From the NCBI GenBank assembly GCA_949358305.1, contig OX442321.1, positions 1,984,001 through 2,048,000 of the forward strand: a DNA stretch of 64,000 nucleotides, given 5' to 3'. The notes under the pieces are model-generated. The model was given only the letters and a program-made list of their open reading frames with translations, made no database searches and was not told the origin of the DNA. The DNA is from Strigamia acuminata (taxonomy: Eukaryota > Arthropoda > Chilopoda > Geophilomorpha > Linotaeniidae). Shown here in pieces: positions 1 through 12,255 of this stretch (the stretch's first letter is position 1; each line of letters starts with the position of its first letter). Both the position numbers and the translations under genes were made by a program.

Positions 1-879
1 AACTCTTGAGAGGAAATGATTCAGCCATTTCTAAGTGACAGCGAGGAATCGGCCATTGATGGTTTCTTGTAACCCTTATCAGCTGAGAGGCTGCAAGTAA
101 ACAGGGTAGTGGTATGTAGTTCCTGCAACATTAGGGAAATTGAAATGTGGTCATTTTTGTCAGCTTTAAGGAGTTATCTGAAAGGGAAAGTCAACGTTGA
201 GCGAACTTTAGCGAAATCGCTAAGAATTCTGTTGATCATTGTTTGTTAGTAATATTGTTTAGATAATGTATCACTAAATTACATTGTATATGTGGTTGTC
301 AAGGAGAAATAAACACACAATGAACGTTTGAATATGGAGCTTTAATGCAAACTTAAATGATGCATCAACAAATACCAGTATTTTACAAATTGTTAGCTGA
401 AAAATTTAGTCCTTAATTAGAATTAAAAATTAAGCAAATTAACTTTAATGACACTCAGCAACGCTCCAAATTTTCTCAATTACAGCGCTTGCTTTCACTG
501 AGCCCACCAATCTCTTGTTAGTCGTCCGAATGCAGAATTTTTTCCTAGAGTTTTAAAGGTCCAACAAATGCACATCTCTCAATCAAATATTGGCCTTGGC
601 ATTTATTGGAAGGTAAATATTCGGTCGCAGTCCTTTGTTGGTGAAGATGTGTAGCACGTCTTGGGCATATCGACTTGGCCTAAATCAAATCATGGATTTT
701 CCATTCAAGTCAGCCGTAGTTTACACTTCACTTTCTGGGATCATTTTTTTATGTTTATATAGGGTATATTCATGTTTTCAATAGAGGTAATGGAAAAATG
801 AGATAAAATTCACTTACCGTATATACTTGTGTACAACGCGAGAAATTTTAACAATGATTTCTGTTAATGGTCTCTGTTT
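1..879. other. AT-rich non-coding stretch, no gene seen
   Basis: No long open frame, splice-flanked coding segment or RNA gene is recognisable here. A short GC-balanced patch at about 60-110 contains a CAGCTGAGAGGCT segment that recurs inverted near 22660, so the left edge of the window probably begins inside a dispersed repeat. Confidence 0.5.
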
Positions 880-881
880 TA

Positions 882-1348
882 GACTTCTAAACCTTATGTT
901 TAGAAAGTCTATTAAAACGGTCATGTCCGTCTGTTCGTCCGCATCCATATCTCAAAAACTATAGCAGGTAGAGACAAACGGGCAACGGCAATGAACTCAG
1001 CCCGCCTGTATTAAGTTTCTAAGGTCTTTTCGTATTTTTCCGACCTCCGGTTTAATTAATAAACTGGTTTTACTAGACTTTTAGCCGTCTATTACAGACT
1101 GATACCGGAAATGATGTATTATATTACATCAATGGTCAGCTCCTATTGGCTGTAACCACAAAACGTTTATCGGACGTATCAAATGCGCGTGTTACGTCCG
1201 AACGTTCTCTGGCGACGTGTTGTCGCCCATCTGTGCATTTCTCGAACCCGGAAACTTCACATTATTTTCTTTTATTTTGGTATTTTATTTAGGGGCAGAC
1301 GGACAGATGTATTTCTATACAGCAAAGTGTAGAAGGGGTTTAGAAGTC
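882..1348. mobile_element. Mariner-type non-autonomous DNA transposon (MITE)
   Basis: The element begins GACTTCTAAACC and ends with the complement GGTTTAGAAGTC, and both ends are flanked by TA (880-881 and 1349-1350), the target duplication of Tc1/mariner elements. It has no coding capacity. A shorter relative in the opposite orientation lies at 7643-7815 and shares the inner motif with GTTTAGAAAGTCTATTAAAA and CATGTCCGTCTG. Superfamily assignment rests only on the TA duplication. Confidence 0.7.
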
Positions 1349-1400
1349 TAAGATGTAATGCTTCAATGCATTACAGATATTTACTTGTTTTTTACTGGAA

Positions 1401-1968
1401 CAATGGTCTGTTTTTTACATAAACAATGGTCTGTTTTTTACATAAACAATGGTCTGTTTTTTACATAAACAATGGTCTGTTTTTTACATAAACAATGGTC
1501 TGTTTTTTACATAAACAATGGTCTGTTTTTTACATAAACAATGGTTTGTTTTTTACATAAACAATGGTTTGTTTTTTACATAAACAATGGTTTGTTTTTT
1601 ACATAAACAATGGTTTGTTTTTTACATAAACAATGGTTTGTTTTTTACATAAACAATGGTTTGTTTTTTACATAAACAATGGTTTGTTTTTTACATAAAC
1701 AATGGTTTGTTTTTTACATAAACAATGGTTTGTTTTTTACATAAACAATGGTTTGTTTTTTACATAAACAATGGTTTGTTTTTTACATAAACAATGGTTT
1801 GTTTTTTACATAAACAATGGTTTGTTTTTTACATAAACAATGGTTTGTTTTTTACATAAACAATGGTTTGTTTTTTACATAAACAATGGTTTGTTTTTTA
1901 CATAAACAATGGTCTGGTTTTACATAAGCAGTGGTTTGTTTCTACATAAGCAATTGTCTGGTTTTTTA
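1401..1968. repeat. 23-bp tandem satellite, about 25 copies
   Basis: A 23-bp unit containing CAATGG(T)CTG followed by TTTTTTACATAAA is repeated in exact register from 1401. Copies 1-6 carry GGTCTG, copies 7-22 carry GGTTTG, copy 23 (1907) returns to GGTCTG, and two degenerate copies follow to about 1968. There is no coding frame and no spacer diversity, so it is not a CRISPR array. Confidence 0.95.
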
Positions 1969-2640
1969 ACGACAGCATTACAAAATGATAATTTGGTAAT
2001 TCACCGACACTTTTTCAGTTTAATGAAGGAATTAAGTGACAGTTGACACGAACAACCTGCAAGGCTTTTTCTTGCCTCGATACAGATTTTTGCTGAATGA
2101 GAATTATCAGCAAAATGACATATTGTACCATAATTACTTTACTCAAGAAACTTTGTAGATAAAGTGAGGGAAAAAAATGTAATCATGTAAAGGGAGAAAA
2201 TTTGCTGAATTTGTTGGGAGGAAATAAATGACATCTGTTCTGCTGATAAGGATACGAAGAATTTTTTTGCTGCTGCTAGTCTAGATCAAATGTCACCACT
2301 TTAGTATGCATACTAACTGAGTTTGTAGATCAACGTTAAAAATGTCAATTTGGAATGAAATCCCAAATCTGTGTATAATCTTGTTACTTTTTGGCATTTC
2401 CACTGCTCAAATGTCAATTATTTCACATTTTCTATGAAATAATGTCAAAATTTGATCTAAATTTAGCAATACAATTATAAACACATAATAAATAGTTTTT
2501 TTTATATAAATAACTCATGAATGATGCTTCAGAAATGGCTTAAAATTAACTTCCTTGTGTGCAACACACTTTTATTGCACTGCAACTCTAATTGTGACTC
2601 AGATTAAAGCAGAAGTAAATGGAGAATTTGGTTTTCTTAA
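1969..2640. other. Non-coding stretch, no gene seen
   Basis: AT-rich sequence without supported coding, RNA or repeat structure apart from short A/T runs. Confidence 0.5.
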
Positions 2641-2999
2641 ACTAGGTTCACACTTGTGTTCACACTAGACGAAACGCAAGGAAAAATTAGTCAAACGCAA
2701 CGCGCAGTCTGTTCACACTACAGGGCACGTGTGAACAGAGCTGAAACAATTGATATTGCGTCTGGCCAATCAGATGGTTTCAATTAAACCTGGAATTGGA
2801 TGTAGTTCTAGAACTAGATCCAGAATCCGAAAATGGCGGCCTGTTTGCACGTGGCAAAGTCTCGGCAACCAGACGTGAATCGACGAGAGTTGGAGTCGGT
2901 CGTGATTGGTTGGTCGCAAGACCTTTCCTTGCGTAGCGTCGCTTACTTCAACTTGGAGTTGACGCAGGAATTGGTGTCAACGTCAAATGTGAACCTAGC
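2641..2999. mobile_element. piggyBac-type MITE with TTAA duplication
   Basis: The ends ACTAGGTTCACAC and, inverted, GCTAGGTTCACATT form a terminal inverted repeat, directly bounded by TTAA at 2637-2640 and 3000-3003. TTAA is the target of piggyBac transposases. The 359-bp interior is GC-richer than its surroundings and has no open frame, so it would depend on a transposase elsewhere. Confidence 0.7.
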
Positions 3000-3003
3000 T
3001 TAA

Positions 3004-4644
3004 AAGTGACTACAAGTAAATCAGCAAATTTAATTGAATGGAGGACGAAAGAGAAGATGACAAAAGTCTCTCATTAAACTTTAATTAAATTTCTCATAAT
3101 TGTGCTTTTTTAATTTAGAAAAATAAAGTATGGTGCACTAATAATTTTCTAAGATTATTACAGTAATTTTAGAAATAAATTGGAAAAAAACAAACAGCTG
3201 CACCTTTTGGGAGAAATTTAATTAAATGTATTTAGTATTGCACAAGATAATTTAAAAACACCTGTAAAACACCTCACATTAGCTCTAATTGCCTTGCATG
3301 GATATGTTGGCAAAGCCTGTGATGTTAGCAAAGGTGTTGCAAGTTGACTTTGAGAGAGCGTTGGAAATATATTGATTGGCACTATTTATAAGCTTCGCTA
3401 AGAAAAATGATAAATTCTTTTCACTTCTATTAGATTTTTGCTTCTTCTGGTGTCAAAACAAATGAGCTTTACAAATTTAATTTGATATCACTTGTTTGCC
3501 ACCAACTGAGCCTACAATAATGATTTTTCCATTTTATTCCCATTACCAAAAGCAGAAAGAAACAAATCACCAGTCATTACAAAGTTGTTAGCATCATTTG
3601 ACTAAATTAAACACTGATTAATCTTACTACCAAACACTTTAAAGCTCTACAACGACATCCATAGGCCGTAACAACAATTTATAGCCGGGGCTTAGAAAAT
3701 GGCATTTTAATCAACAGGTGAATTCTGTGGTTACAGTCTGAAATAAATAAAAAGAACCGTCGAACAAATAAGGCAGAATTACTGCCAAGGGAATAGATTC
3801 AGAAAAAATGACATCGATAACCAGGGGTAGACAAAATTAAAAAGAATCCACGAGCCAGGCCCTTTATCTCGGGAGCCAGCATATCTATTTTGCAAATATG
3901 GGCTTAGAAATTTAGGCGCCATGGTAACCGTGCGGCCCGGTATTTGTCTACATCTGTCGATAACTGTTAGCAGGAATGCTAGCGGTGTGGAAGATGTGCT
4001 AGGCATCTTAGATAGTAAATAAGAGACAGCAGAAATGAAATCCGTTGTTGGAAAATCATCAGCTTTATTAAAGTGTGCCAGCCTGCACGCACCAAAGTCT
4101 GGACACAGCGGTCAACAACGTGAGGCTAGTTTTTGTGGGAATAGCACTGGACATATTGGTTAGTTTTTTTTAGTGTTTAAAAGAAAAATACTTTTTTTAA
4201 AAAAATTAATTATTTCTGGTAATTCTAATTACATTTTATGAGGAATACAAAGTGGTTTCATGTGGTTTTTTCAAGTGTTTTTTTTGAAGAATTTTTTTGT
4301 GGTTGGGTTCTCTTAATTTAATTTCTAGTAGAAAAAGAAATAGTTATTTTCTCACTTCTGTAGTTTTTTTGACCGACCTATGGCTATGGGAAGGTTAAAC
4401 ATGCTTTTCGAATGCAGCTACTTTCTCCTATCTACTAACAAGGCCTTTCAATCCGACTTCAGATAATCACAATGTTCCTTTCCGTCTTTGTGTGTTCATG
4501 AGCAGATTTCGGGGAGAACAAACCGGGATGGATATTCACAAACTGCAGGCGCTTCAGGAATCTTTGCAGCCAGAAGTGACTAATGCATCTAACAGAATTA
4601 TTACCGTAACCCTCGGAGGCATACGGGTAAAATGTGTCGTTCTG
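3004..4644. other. Non-coding stretch, no gene seen
   Basis: AT-rich, with poly-T tracts around 4165-4320 and no convincing exon. Short open frames here show no family resemblance and no splice context. Confidence 0.45.
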
Positions 4645-4652
4645 GTATAAGG

Positions 4653-4789
4653 CAGGGGTCGGCAACCTGCGGCTCTTTCGATGTCAGAGAATAGGTGGAT
4701 TAGAGAGCAGACGGACAGCTGACAGCCGTGTTAGTGGCTCTTTAATTGTAACTTTTGGCTCTTCCGTCTCAAAAGGTTGCCGACCCCTG
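4653..4789. mobile_element. hAT-type MITE, 137 bp, perfect 8-bp TSD
   Basis: The left end reads CAGGGGTCGGCAACCT and the right end its complement AGGTTGCCGACCCCTG. The 8-bp sequence GTATAAGG lies on both sides (4645-4652 and 4790-4797). CAGGG termini with 8-bp duplications are diagnostic of hAT transposons. There is no coding capacity. The insertion sits at the edge of another inverted-repeat unit (about 4790-5213). Confidence 0.88.
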
Positions 4790-5213
4790 GTATAAGGCAT
4801 TACGGATTTATGGACAATTTTCAGGTCAATTAGTTAAAGCACTGTTTTGATTTTTGAAAGTTCGCAACTAATTTTATAGAGGGTGCTAGTTGTGAACAGT
4901 GAAAAAATATATTTTTTTTTACCAACTAGTGGTTGGTTTAAACACTACTGGTAAATGTGAAAAACTGTTAACTGAAGCGCTCTTTCTAGGCAGCAAAGCC
5001 AGCATAATAGTTTTGCTGGAGTTTTAAGGGGCAGAAAATTTGCATTTAGCTTAATTAATTAAATAAATGACCAATGACTTAAAATTTCACCTGAGTTAAG
5101 GTTTAGTATGATATAAACAAAATCACAAGTTTTCAGCAAAAAAAATGGATAGGAAAAAAAGTTTTCTTATTCAAGAAAGAGCTTGTTCATAAATCCGTAT
5201 AGCCTTATGCTTC
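4790..5213. repeat. Inverted-repeat unit, probable MITE remnant
   Basis: ATAAGGCATTACGGATTTATG at the left is mirrored by CATAAATCCGTATAGCCTTAT at the right. Its interior (about 5010-5190, with TTAAGGGGCAGAA and AAAGTTTTCTTATTCAAGAA) is shared with the piggyBac-type element at 18668-19245, so the two are related or share an ancestor. End points are approximate. Confidence 0.5.
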
Positions 5214-7640
5214 CAAGGATTTACGCAGGACGGAAAGTGTTCTGCCCAACTCACCACATCTTACCTGACCTTAACTGGGTCATACAAAGCAAAACAAAGG
5301 GAAAGAAATCAAACTTAATACAGTACACACAAAAACGATAAATTCAAATTTTTAACTTTATTTGAACTATTGATGCATTAGTCATTCCTGGCTTATTGTT
5401 TTTTCTAAGGCTTAATTTATTGCCTAGTATAGTAGAAAGGAAATTCTTTCTGCTTCTGCTTTACTAAAATGACATTAGTTTAGTGCTCGTGGACGCCCAG
5501 AAAGTGTCACCGTATAAATTTTTCAGTTTAAAAAAACCATGTGATGTGTATCTTTTTGTTTTTTTTTATTTTTCCAATCTAAAACTTTAATGTATGCTGA
5601 ATATTTCTTTTTTGATCTAGGAGATACTAGAAAAGTGGGTGGTACTCAATACTTTACTTGACAAGATCAAAACAGATTAACCTACTTTCTGAATTGTTGT
5701 CATCTTAAAAATCTTTAAATCTAACCTAGGTTTAATAAGCCTAAAGGATTGTAGAGGTTGGCATGGATCCAAGCTGTGGACTTTAGTGTGAGATTTCAGA
5801 TTTGGCTCTGCACATTCAACACAAAATTTTGCTGCAAATAAAAAGAGGGAAAAAAATTACTATTGCCTTTTGCTTTAATGTTTTTTTTTAAATGTGGTGG
5901 TTTATAATCAATGAGAGTTTGAGGAAGAATGGGATTGGGTTGTAAATGAAAGTTCCAATACTGTACACATGTATACACAGCTTAATTTGTCATTTTTATT
6001 GAACTTCCTTATGTTTATTATATGAAGCCAGACCAGGAGCTAAGTGCATGTCAAGATGTTTTATGCACTTGTTATTGCATTGGGGGTGATATTAATGATA
6101 TCTTCAATGGTTCCACCTTTTATTGAATGGCTGTAAACATAGCTAGGAAATCTGGATTTTTATTTTAGTATTGCCGGTTGTTTTTCTAGTCATGATTAGA
6201 CATTTTCAATGTTTTTTTTTTTTAAGCTTCGACGTGATTTCAATATTTAAGAGAGAGCTCTCAATCTGTCAATCCTTCCAGTTATCATTTTAATTAATCT
6301 GTGCAGATCGATTTCTCGTGAATGACGTGATAAATAAAAAATAATAAAGCGAAGCATGTTTTAAATAAACATGCAGCGGTATTGGCAATGCTATTACGGG
6401 AGAAATCATCTGGGAATTGTAAACTGCTTTATCTTGAGACTTGAAATTATCCTCTGCAGGCTTTGAGAAAGATTGCCAAATTTCATTACAGTTTGCCAAG
6501 CATAGCTTGGAAGTTTTTTATTTCCACTTTGCGCTTTCTTCGTATGTTGATTCTACTCAACAAACTGTATCTTTAACAGGCTGTGGATGTCAATGGCATT
6601 ACATTGGAAAGAAAATAAATTTTTTTCCTCTATATAAAAGTCATGCTTTAGAAGTCATTTTGACTAGAGTTTGACTGATACCGTAATTATTGGAAAAAAG
6701 CCGATTTCAGTATTGTCTTATTAAATATTGATCGATGTTGTTATTTTTGTCAAATTAATTTTATTTGACAGAACAAATTTAACTCTAGCAGTACCAACCT
6801 AAAAAAAATCCCCATACTTTACCCAACCCGAGTCAAAAAAAATTTTCCAAAAATGTATGAAAATAATTCTATTCATCGACTATTTCATGTGTATGAAAAA
6901 ATTAAACCAATTTGGTATTTGTCGAAAGAGTATGACAAAAATAATTGAGATTGAATTCAAAATTAAGAAATTTCAGAAAGAAAATCCCGTTAGTTTTCGA
7001 GAAAAAAAATAAAAACACTTTTGGAGGTCAAAATTGACACTCTTCTAAGTCGAGCGCATCGATATAAACTTTGCATTACCTTGGTCATGCATTTTTGATA
7101 AATTGATGTCTAGACATCAGCACCTTTTTTGACCAACACCGACCAAGCCATAATTTCAACCTAAAACATTTGTTTCTTGGTTTTATGTAAGAACTTGCTA
7201 TTTTAAACATGTCCTTGAGTGTCTAACATACATAGAAAAATATGGGAATAATTATTGCTGAAGGAAGTGTTCACCAAATTTATATTTTACTGCCCTTGTG
7301 TGCATCCAAGTATTTTCCTTTTGTGTAAATTCCACATTTTCATTGCTGCAGGAAGAAAAGTAATGCCCGAATTTGTTTTCTCTTGGCATTACCATCACGA
7401 CTCACAATAATGTTTTTTATCAGAGAAAATAAACAACCGCTCATAGTGTGGCAATCCCTATCTTAGGGCCATTGAAAACATTGTGCCTTGATTGCGCTGC
7501 CTCTTGTGACTAATTTAAAATTAAAATGAGCATTAGCTCTGAGATGGCTGAAAAAACGTCATCTGGTAACAAATTTGTTGTATTTTGGGTCGCCAGGAAA
7601 TAAAAAGTAAACATCTGTAATGCATGGAAGCTTTACATAT
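5214..7640. other. Non-coding stretch with dispersed-repeat fragments
   Basis: No gene is supported. Positions 6665-6760 resemble a fragment at 20400-20490 (ACTGATACCG... TCAAATTAATTTT). Positions about 6780-7020 are a dispersed repeat with a second copy at about 11625-11990 (shared CAGTACCAACCTAAAAAAAA, TTTTCCAAAAATG and GGTATTTGTC). Confidence 0.45.
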
Positions 7641-7642
7641 TA

Positions 7643-7815
7643 GACTTCTTTTCCCCTAAACCGCATGTTGGATTTAACTCTTCGCAAATGCGCGATGTAG
7701 ACGCTTCCGGAAATGACGTCATATGACGTAAAAGTGAAATGAAGCCGGAAGTGTGCGGACGGGCAGACAGACATGACCGTTTTAATAGACTTTTTAAACA
7801 TCAGGTTTAGAAGTC
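7643..7815. mobile_element. Short inverted copy of the 882-1348 MITE family
   Basis: It starts GACTTCTTTTCCCCTAAACC after TA and ends GGTTTAGAAGTC. Internal GACAGACATGACCGTTTTAATAG matches the other copy in reverse. It is shorter, so it is internally deleted, and the right-hand TA duplication is not perfect. Confidence 0.6.
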
Positions 7816-8241
7816 TTAAAAGTTGAGAATTCCTGGTGTAGGGCAGTTTGGCCTTTACTTTGTGCAGTTTTCAAAAGAGAAACACTCGCTGAATTAAATG
7901 TATGAAAAATATAAGCAGGGCATTTTCGTGCAGATAAGTTGCACCCATGAGATTTGAAAGTACCTTGCAAAAGTGTGCCGGTGATAAGCTGCAGCTTATA
8001 TTCAAATGTTGGAGCACATACACAAGCCGCATTCAATAATGTTTGGGATGTTTCAAGTTGATGTTACGGCTTTGTATGATTGTGATGTTCTTGTAATTAG
8101 TAAGATGGATGTTGGATGGTGATGGTAATGACTGCTTGGTTGAATGTTGTGATTAAAATACTTTATTATGCTTTATTATAATAATTATAATAAATATATC
8201 ATAAATGTATAATTATAATTATAAATAAATAATTAACGTGC

Positions 8242-8490
8242 CGTATTTTATCGATTAAGAGCCGCGGCTTTTATTTAAAACTGCCACTTTTGTCAGCAAT
8301 TACAATTTCGGTTTTTCATTTGTACATTTGTTTAATATAACAAACCAAATCTGTACGTTCATCATTCGTGAGGTTAAATACGGAAACAATACCGTACTTT
8401 TGCAAAAATACGTTATTCTTGGTGTCTTAGCCGCGGCTGCTATTCGAGGGCGCCTACAATTTGACGGTGACTCTTAATCGGTAAAATACG
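8242..8490. mobile_element. MITE with about 20-bp terminal inverted repeats
   Basis: CGTATTTTATCGATTAAGAG at the left is mirrored at the right by CTCTTAATCGGTAAAATACG. Inner GCCGCGGCT also occurs on both sides. No open frame; no clear target duplication, so the superfamily is open. Confidence 0.6.
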
Positions 8491-8618
8491 TTAGTTTAAT
8501 TTAATAAATAGGACAGAAAATGATGTCATTTTTGTTTTAAAATTGAAGTAAAACACAAAATATTTTAATTTTTGAATGCAGCTACGGTAGTGTATCGAGC
8601 TAACAGATGCGTCGCAAT

Positions 8619-8818
8619 CAGAGATCTGCATTGGGTATCCGTACCCGTACCCGTAACCGTACCCGTACCCGCCCGTACGGTTTTTACGCCAATGCACATC
8701 TCTGGCACACGTGATCGCGTTCAGGAACGGGTACGGGTAGGGTAGGGTAGAGAATTTTTTTTGGAGACGGGTAACGGACGGGTAACGGGTAAGGATTTTA
8801 CGCCAATGCAGATCTCTG
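8619..8818. repeat. Inverted-repeat element with telomere-like GGGTAC hexamers
   Basis: CAGAGATCTGCATTGG at the left is mirrored by CCAATGCAGATCTCTG at the right. The left half carries GTACCC/GTAACC hexamers and the right half GGGTAC, GGGTA and GGGTAAC hexamers in complementary orientation, so the unit can fold into one long hairpin. A third copy of the terminal motif (GCCAATGCACATCTCTG) marks the centre near 8687. Confidence 0.7.
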
Positions 8819-8950
8819 CGGGTCGTATGTAGGATTGGGTGCAGTTCTATGTTAAGGGACTACAATAGTGCAAAAGGGAAAGCTGTATAACAAAGAGTTG
8901 AGGTCTTTTCTGCGTTACATTGCAATGCACACGCATACATAGTTGAAGTT

Positions 8951-9313
8951 TGACTTTATTCATTTCTCTCTTGTTATGTCGCCTCGTTTCCAAAAGATTT
9001 ATTTCTCCACTATCACCAAGCAATGGGCATTTGCATGGAAAATGTCTTGAAATGACAGCGAATTTGTTCTATAGTTTCTTTCTTTGCTCCGCCACTTTAA
9101 AAAGGAAAATTGATGACGGACAACTGACCTTACTATGATTACATCTATACAAGAGCACAACTTGGGTGACATAACAAGAGAGAAATGAATAAAGTCAAAA
9201 TCATTTTTAAAGCGACGTAGAAAGAAAGAAAGCATGGAACAAATTTCCTGTCATTTTCAATGCAAATGCCCATTGCTTGGTGATTGCGGTGAAGGATAAA
9301 TAAATCTTTTGGA
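8951..9313. repeat. Two interleaved inverted repeats
   Basis: Segment 8951-8980 is the reverse complement of 9168-9197, and segment about 8990-9070 is the reverse complement of about 9237-9313. The order is a-b-a'-b', not the nested a-b-b'-a' of a simple hairpin. Both pairs are close to identical. No coding function is supported. Confidence 0.75.
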
Positions 9314-9319
9314 AACTGA

Positions 9320-12050
9320 CTTTTGCTGGGCGATATCCACAGACCGTAAACTCCATTTTCTGATAGATAGCAACGAGGCTTTAACTGGATGTTTGAAGAT
9401 ATATTTATTATTTATAGCTCCAAATCAAAACAACATTGCTCTTAGCAACTACATGATGTTATGTTGTTGTATTTTTTACAATGTGTTTATTTAAATTAGG
9501 TATTTATATTTATATTTATTTATTTATTTATTCATTACTAGAGGTGGCCTTGGACTGCTCATGTGATACGCCATTGTAAAATATACTCGACACACACACA
9601 TCCAACAATCCCAGGAATACCACCATTGTCCACAGTGGTACATGGAGGTAAGAATCTTTGTTTAATATTATACACAGGACAATCAACTGCAGGTTTTTTT
9701 GGTTTTTCGGTGTTTTTTCTTGTTTTTCCTGTTTTTTCCTGGAATTTTTTGGGTTGTGTGTGTTTATTGGGGGGTTTATTTGGTTTTTAAGTGTTTTTTT
9801 CTGTTTTCTTAGGTTTTTAGTAAGGTTTTTAAGTGTTTTTTTTCTGGACCTCGATAAAAACTTTCAATAGTATCCGGACCCCATTTAAAATTATTTGCCG
9901 ACCCCCGTTATACTGAAATGGGTTTTAACAGTTTAAACATAAGGGCGATACAGGTTAGAGGTGTAATTCTGGAAAAGCCTGACACTGCCCCACCGAGTAT
10001 ATGTAAATCTTAATGATAATGCTCAAAAATAATTTTCTACCAAAAAATACGTTAGATTTTGAAAATATAATTTTTCTCCAATTTTTACCTGAAAATGGAT
10101 TTATTTTTTATAAAAATGCTTTTTTTTGGAAGGGAGGCTGCCAACATCACAAAAAACACAAGCGTGCCTAGGCAATATATCAAACAATACAATTTTTTAA
10201 TATTAATTATGTAAGAAAGAGGATCAGAATGTGTTTTGCACATTTGATTGAAACAAATTGTTTTGTGTGATGAAAACGGAATAGAAATGATCCATTTATT
10301 CAGGGGTTACGTGACTTTGCAAATCACGCTACATGGATTGCTTTGCATCGTGCCTAGTGTGTCTTCTGCATTAAGGTGAATTAAAGAAGGGCAAAGGCTT
10401 TTATTACATATCTGGGGATGACTGTTTCATTACTGCCACTTCAAGCATGAGGTTTATGTCCAGTTTACTGAGTAGAAAATTTTGCTCTTTGCGAGAGTTT
10501 TTTGATTTGGCTATTACGGTACAGTGGGTCCCCTACATACGAACAGTCGACTTAGCAGCAGCTCGTAAGTTAGTTTGCGGGTCTAGCACTCATGTTGACA
10601 GTTTTATAAAATATTTAAAATTCTCACACTTAAAATTTAAACTTAAAATACACTTAAACTAAAATTGTTAAAACACAAGTATTTTTTTTCAATTGCGCAA
10701 GGAAGTGTTTTTGCTATAAACATGGGGAGAATTTGTGTTTAGTGCTGGAAACGAAGTCGTAATTCGATCAAATTTAATTATATTTTAAATTAAAATGAGA
10801 CCTTTAGTTTCTCAGATGTTGTCATTGGATTTAGTTGGATGGAAATTCCATTTACAAACCATGAATATATTTATTTTCTGTCTAGACATGGAAGGCAATT
10901 TAAACTTTTTTTTGTGGAAAAAACTGAAAAAAAATCTATGGACTCCAGTATTCTTGAGAATATACCGGTCTTTATTTTCACTTAACTGGCAATCAATAAA
11001 GTGACAGGTAAAAAAAGAAGAAAGCTTTCAAGCAGTCTGTAATGAGGCAGTCAGTAAATTGCTATTGGAATTTAGGACTAAGTATTCAGTAGGGCTGTGA
11101 GTAAAATGAGAAATGATTTATACTACCGGTATCAACCACAGGCTAATAATTTGTTGTGCACCACTTAAATTGCACTTATAAATTATTAATGTTTTTTGGT
11201 TGGATAGATGAAGAAAAGAAGAGATTTCATCCAATGAATGCTTGTCATCTGAGGCACATTACATGTGATGCTGCATTAGGCAAATTAAAGTCACAGCCCT
11301 TTTGTGAACAATTTTTGAAATGCAAAGTGCAATTGTGTTTGGATGAATCAGTGATATTGAGTAAATCTTTGTAAGTTGGAGAATGTCAGTTTGTATGTGT
11401 ATTTTTGACACTTAGCACTCAGCAAGTGATCTGTGGAACAATTTTCTTGATGACCCAACTTCGCATTTGTACCGAGAACTGGGAAAACCACCGACAACCC
11501 AGTTGGAGGCGGGTGGCAGATGTTCTTGTCATAGAAACAGTGTCTTAATCAGTCTAGATTCCTGGCCGCACTGACAATGGGTGCATTCAATCCTAAGAAG
11601 ACGAATTTACTTCTTAAATCACTCCGTAGCAGTACAAACCTAAAAAAAATCTCTTACTCACCCAATCCGGGTCATTTTTAACCCCAAGCCGAAAAGATTT
11701 TTCCAAAAATGAATGAAAATGATTTTATTCTCCGAGTATTTCATGTTTATGAAGAAATTTAAGCAATTCGGTATTTGTCAAAAGAGAGCGACAAAAATAA
11801 TTGACATTGTATTCAAAAGTAGTGAGTAAACAAAGGAATTTAAAGAAATTTTTTTTTTTGCAATTTTTAAATCTATTTTTTTTTATTGTTTGTTATGGTG
11901 TTAAATGAAAATAAATGAAATTTCAGAATGAAAATTGAAAATCCTGATAGTTTTCGAGAAAATAAATCAAAAACATTTCGAGGTCAAAATTGGGGTGGGG
12001 AAGGGTTAAAGAAGTGAATTCTTATCGAACTAAAAAGATGGATACCTGCA
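9320..12050. other. Non-coding stretch with dispersed repeats
   Basis: No gene is supported. About 9690-9845 is a T/G-rich GGTTTTT run. Around 10530 a CAGTGGGTCCCCTACATACG motif looks like a DNA-transposon end. About 11465-11560 shares AACTGGGAAAACCACCGA and GCAGATGTTCTTG with 15660-15720. About 11625-11990 is the second copy of the 6780-7020 repeat. Confidence 0.4.
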
Positions 12051-12051
12051 A

Positions 12052-12255
12052 CATGTTGTAACAATAGCCAATAGTAGATATAAAAGAGATAAGCCACTTC
12101 GGTAAGTCAGAGAACAGCCGAAAGGCCTATGGAAAGACTAGCGTATTTTAATTGTCATTTAATTCTTTTTAATAAAACACTAAAGTGATACGCATATGAA
12201 ATAGAAGTTTTAAATAGAAGAGAAGTGAGTTCGTGTTGTTCAGTGTGACCAGGTA
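12052..12255 (+). mobile_element. Possible LTR remnant with TATA box and polyA signal
   Basis: From TGTTGTAACA the sequence carries a TATA-like GATATAAAAG at about 12078, and AATAAA at about 12171. It is followed by an ATG (12260) opening a 60-codon frame. That order resembles a retrotransposon LTR followed by the start of gag. I see no second LTR, no primer-binding site I can name and no target duplication, so it may be a solo fragment or a chance arrangement. Confidence 0.3.

Noticed and set aside
1401-1968. CRISPR-like regular repeats.
   Set aside because: Units are contiguous 23-mers with no variable spacers, and the genome is eukaryotic.
4459-4665. Minus-strand 68-codon frame NDTFYPYASEGYG..., considered as a transposase relic.
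   Set aside because: No catalytic motif and no extension in other frames; it ends inside a hAT MITE terminus.
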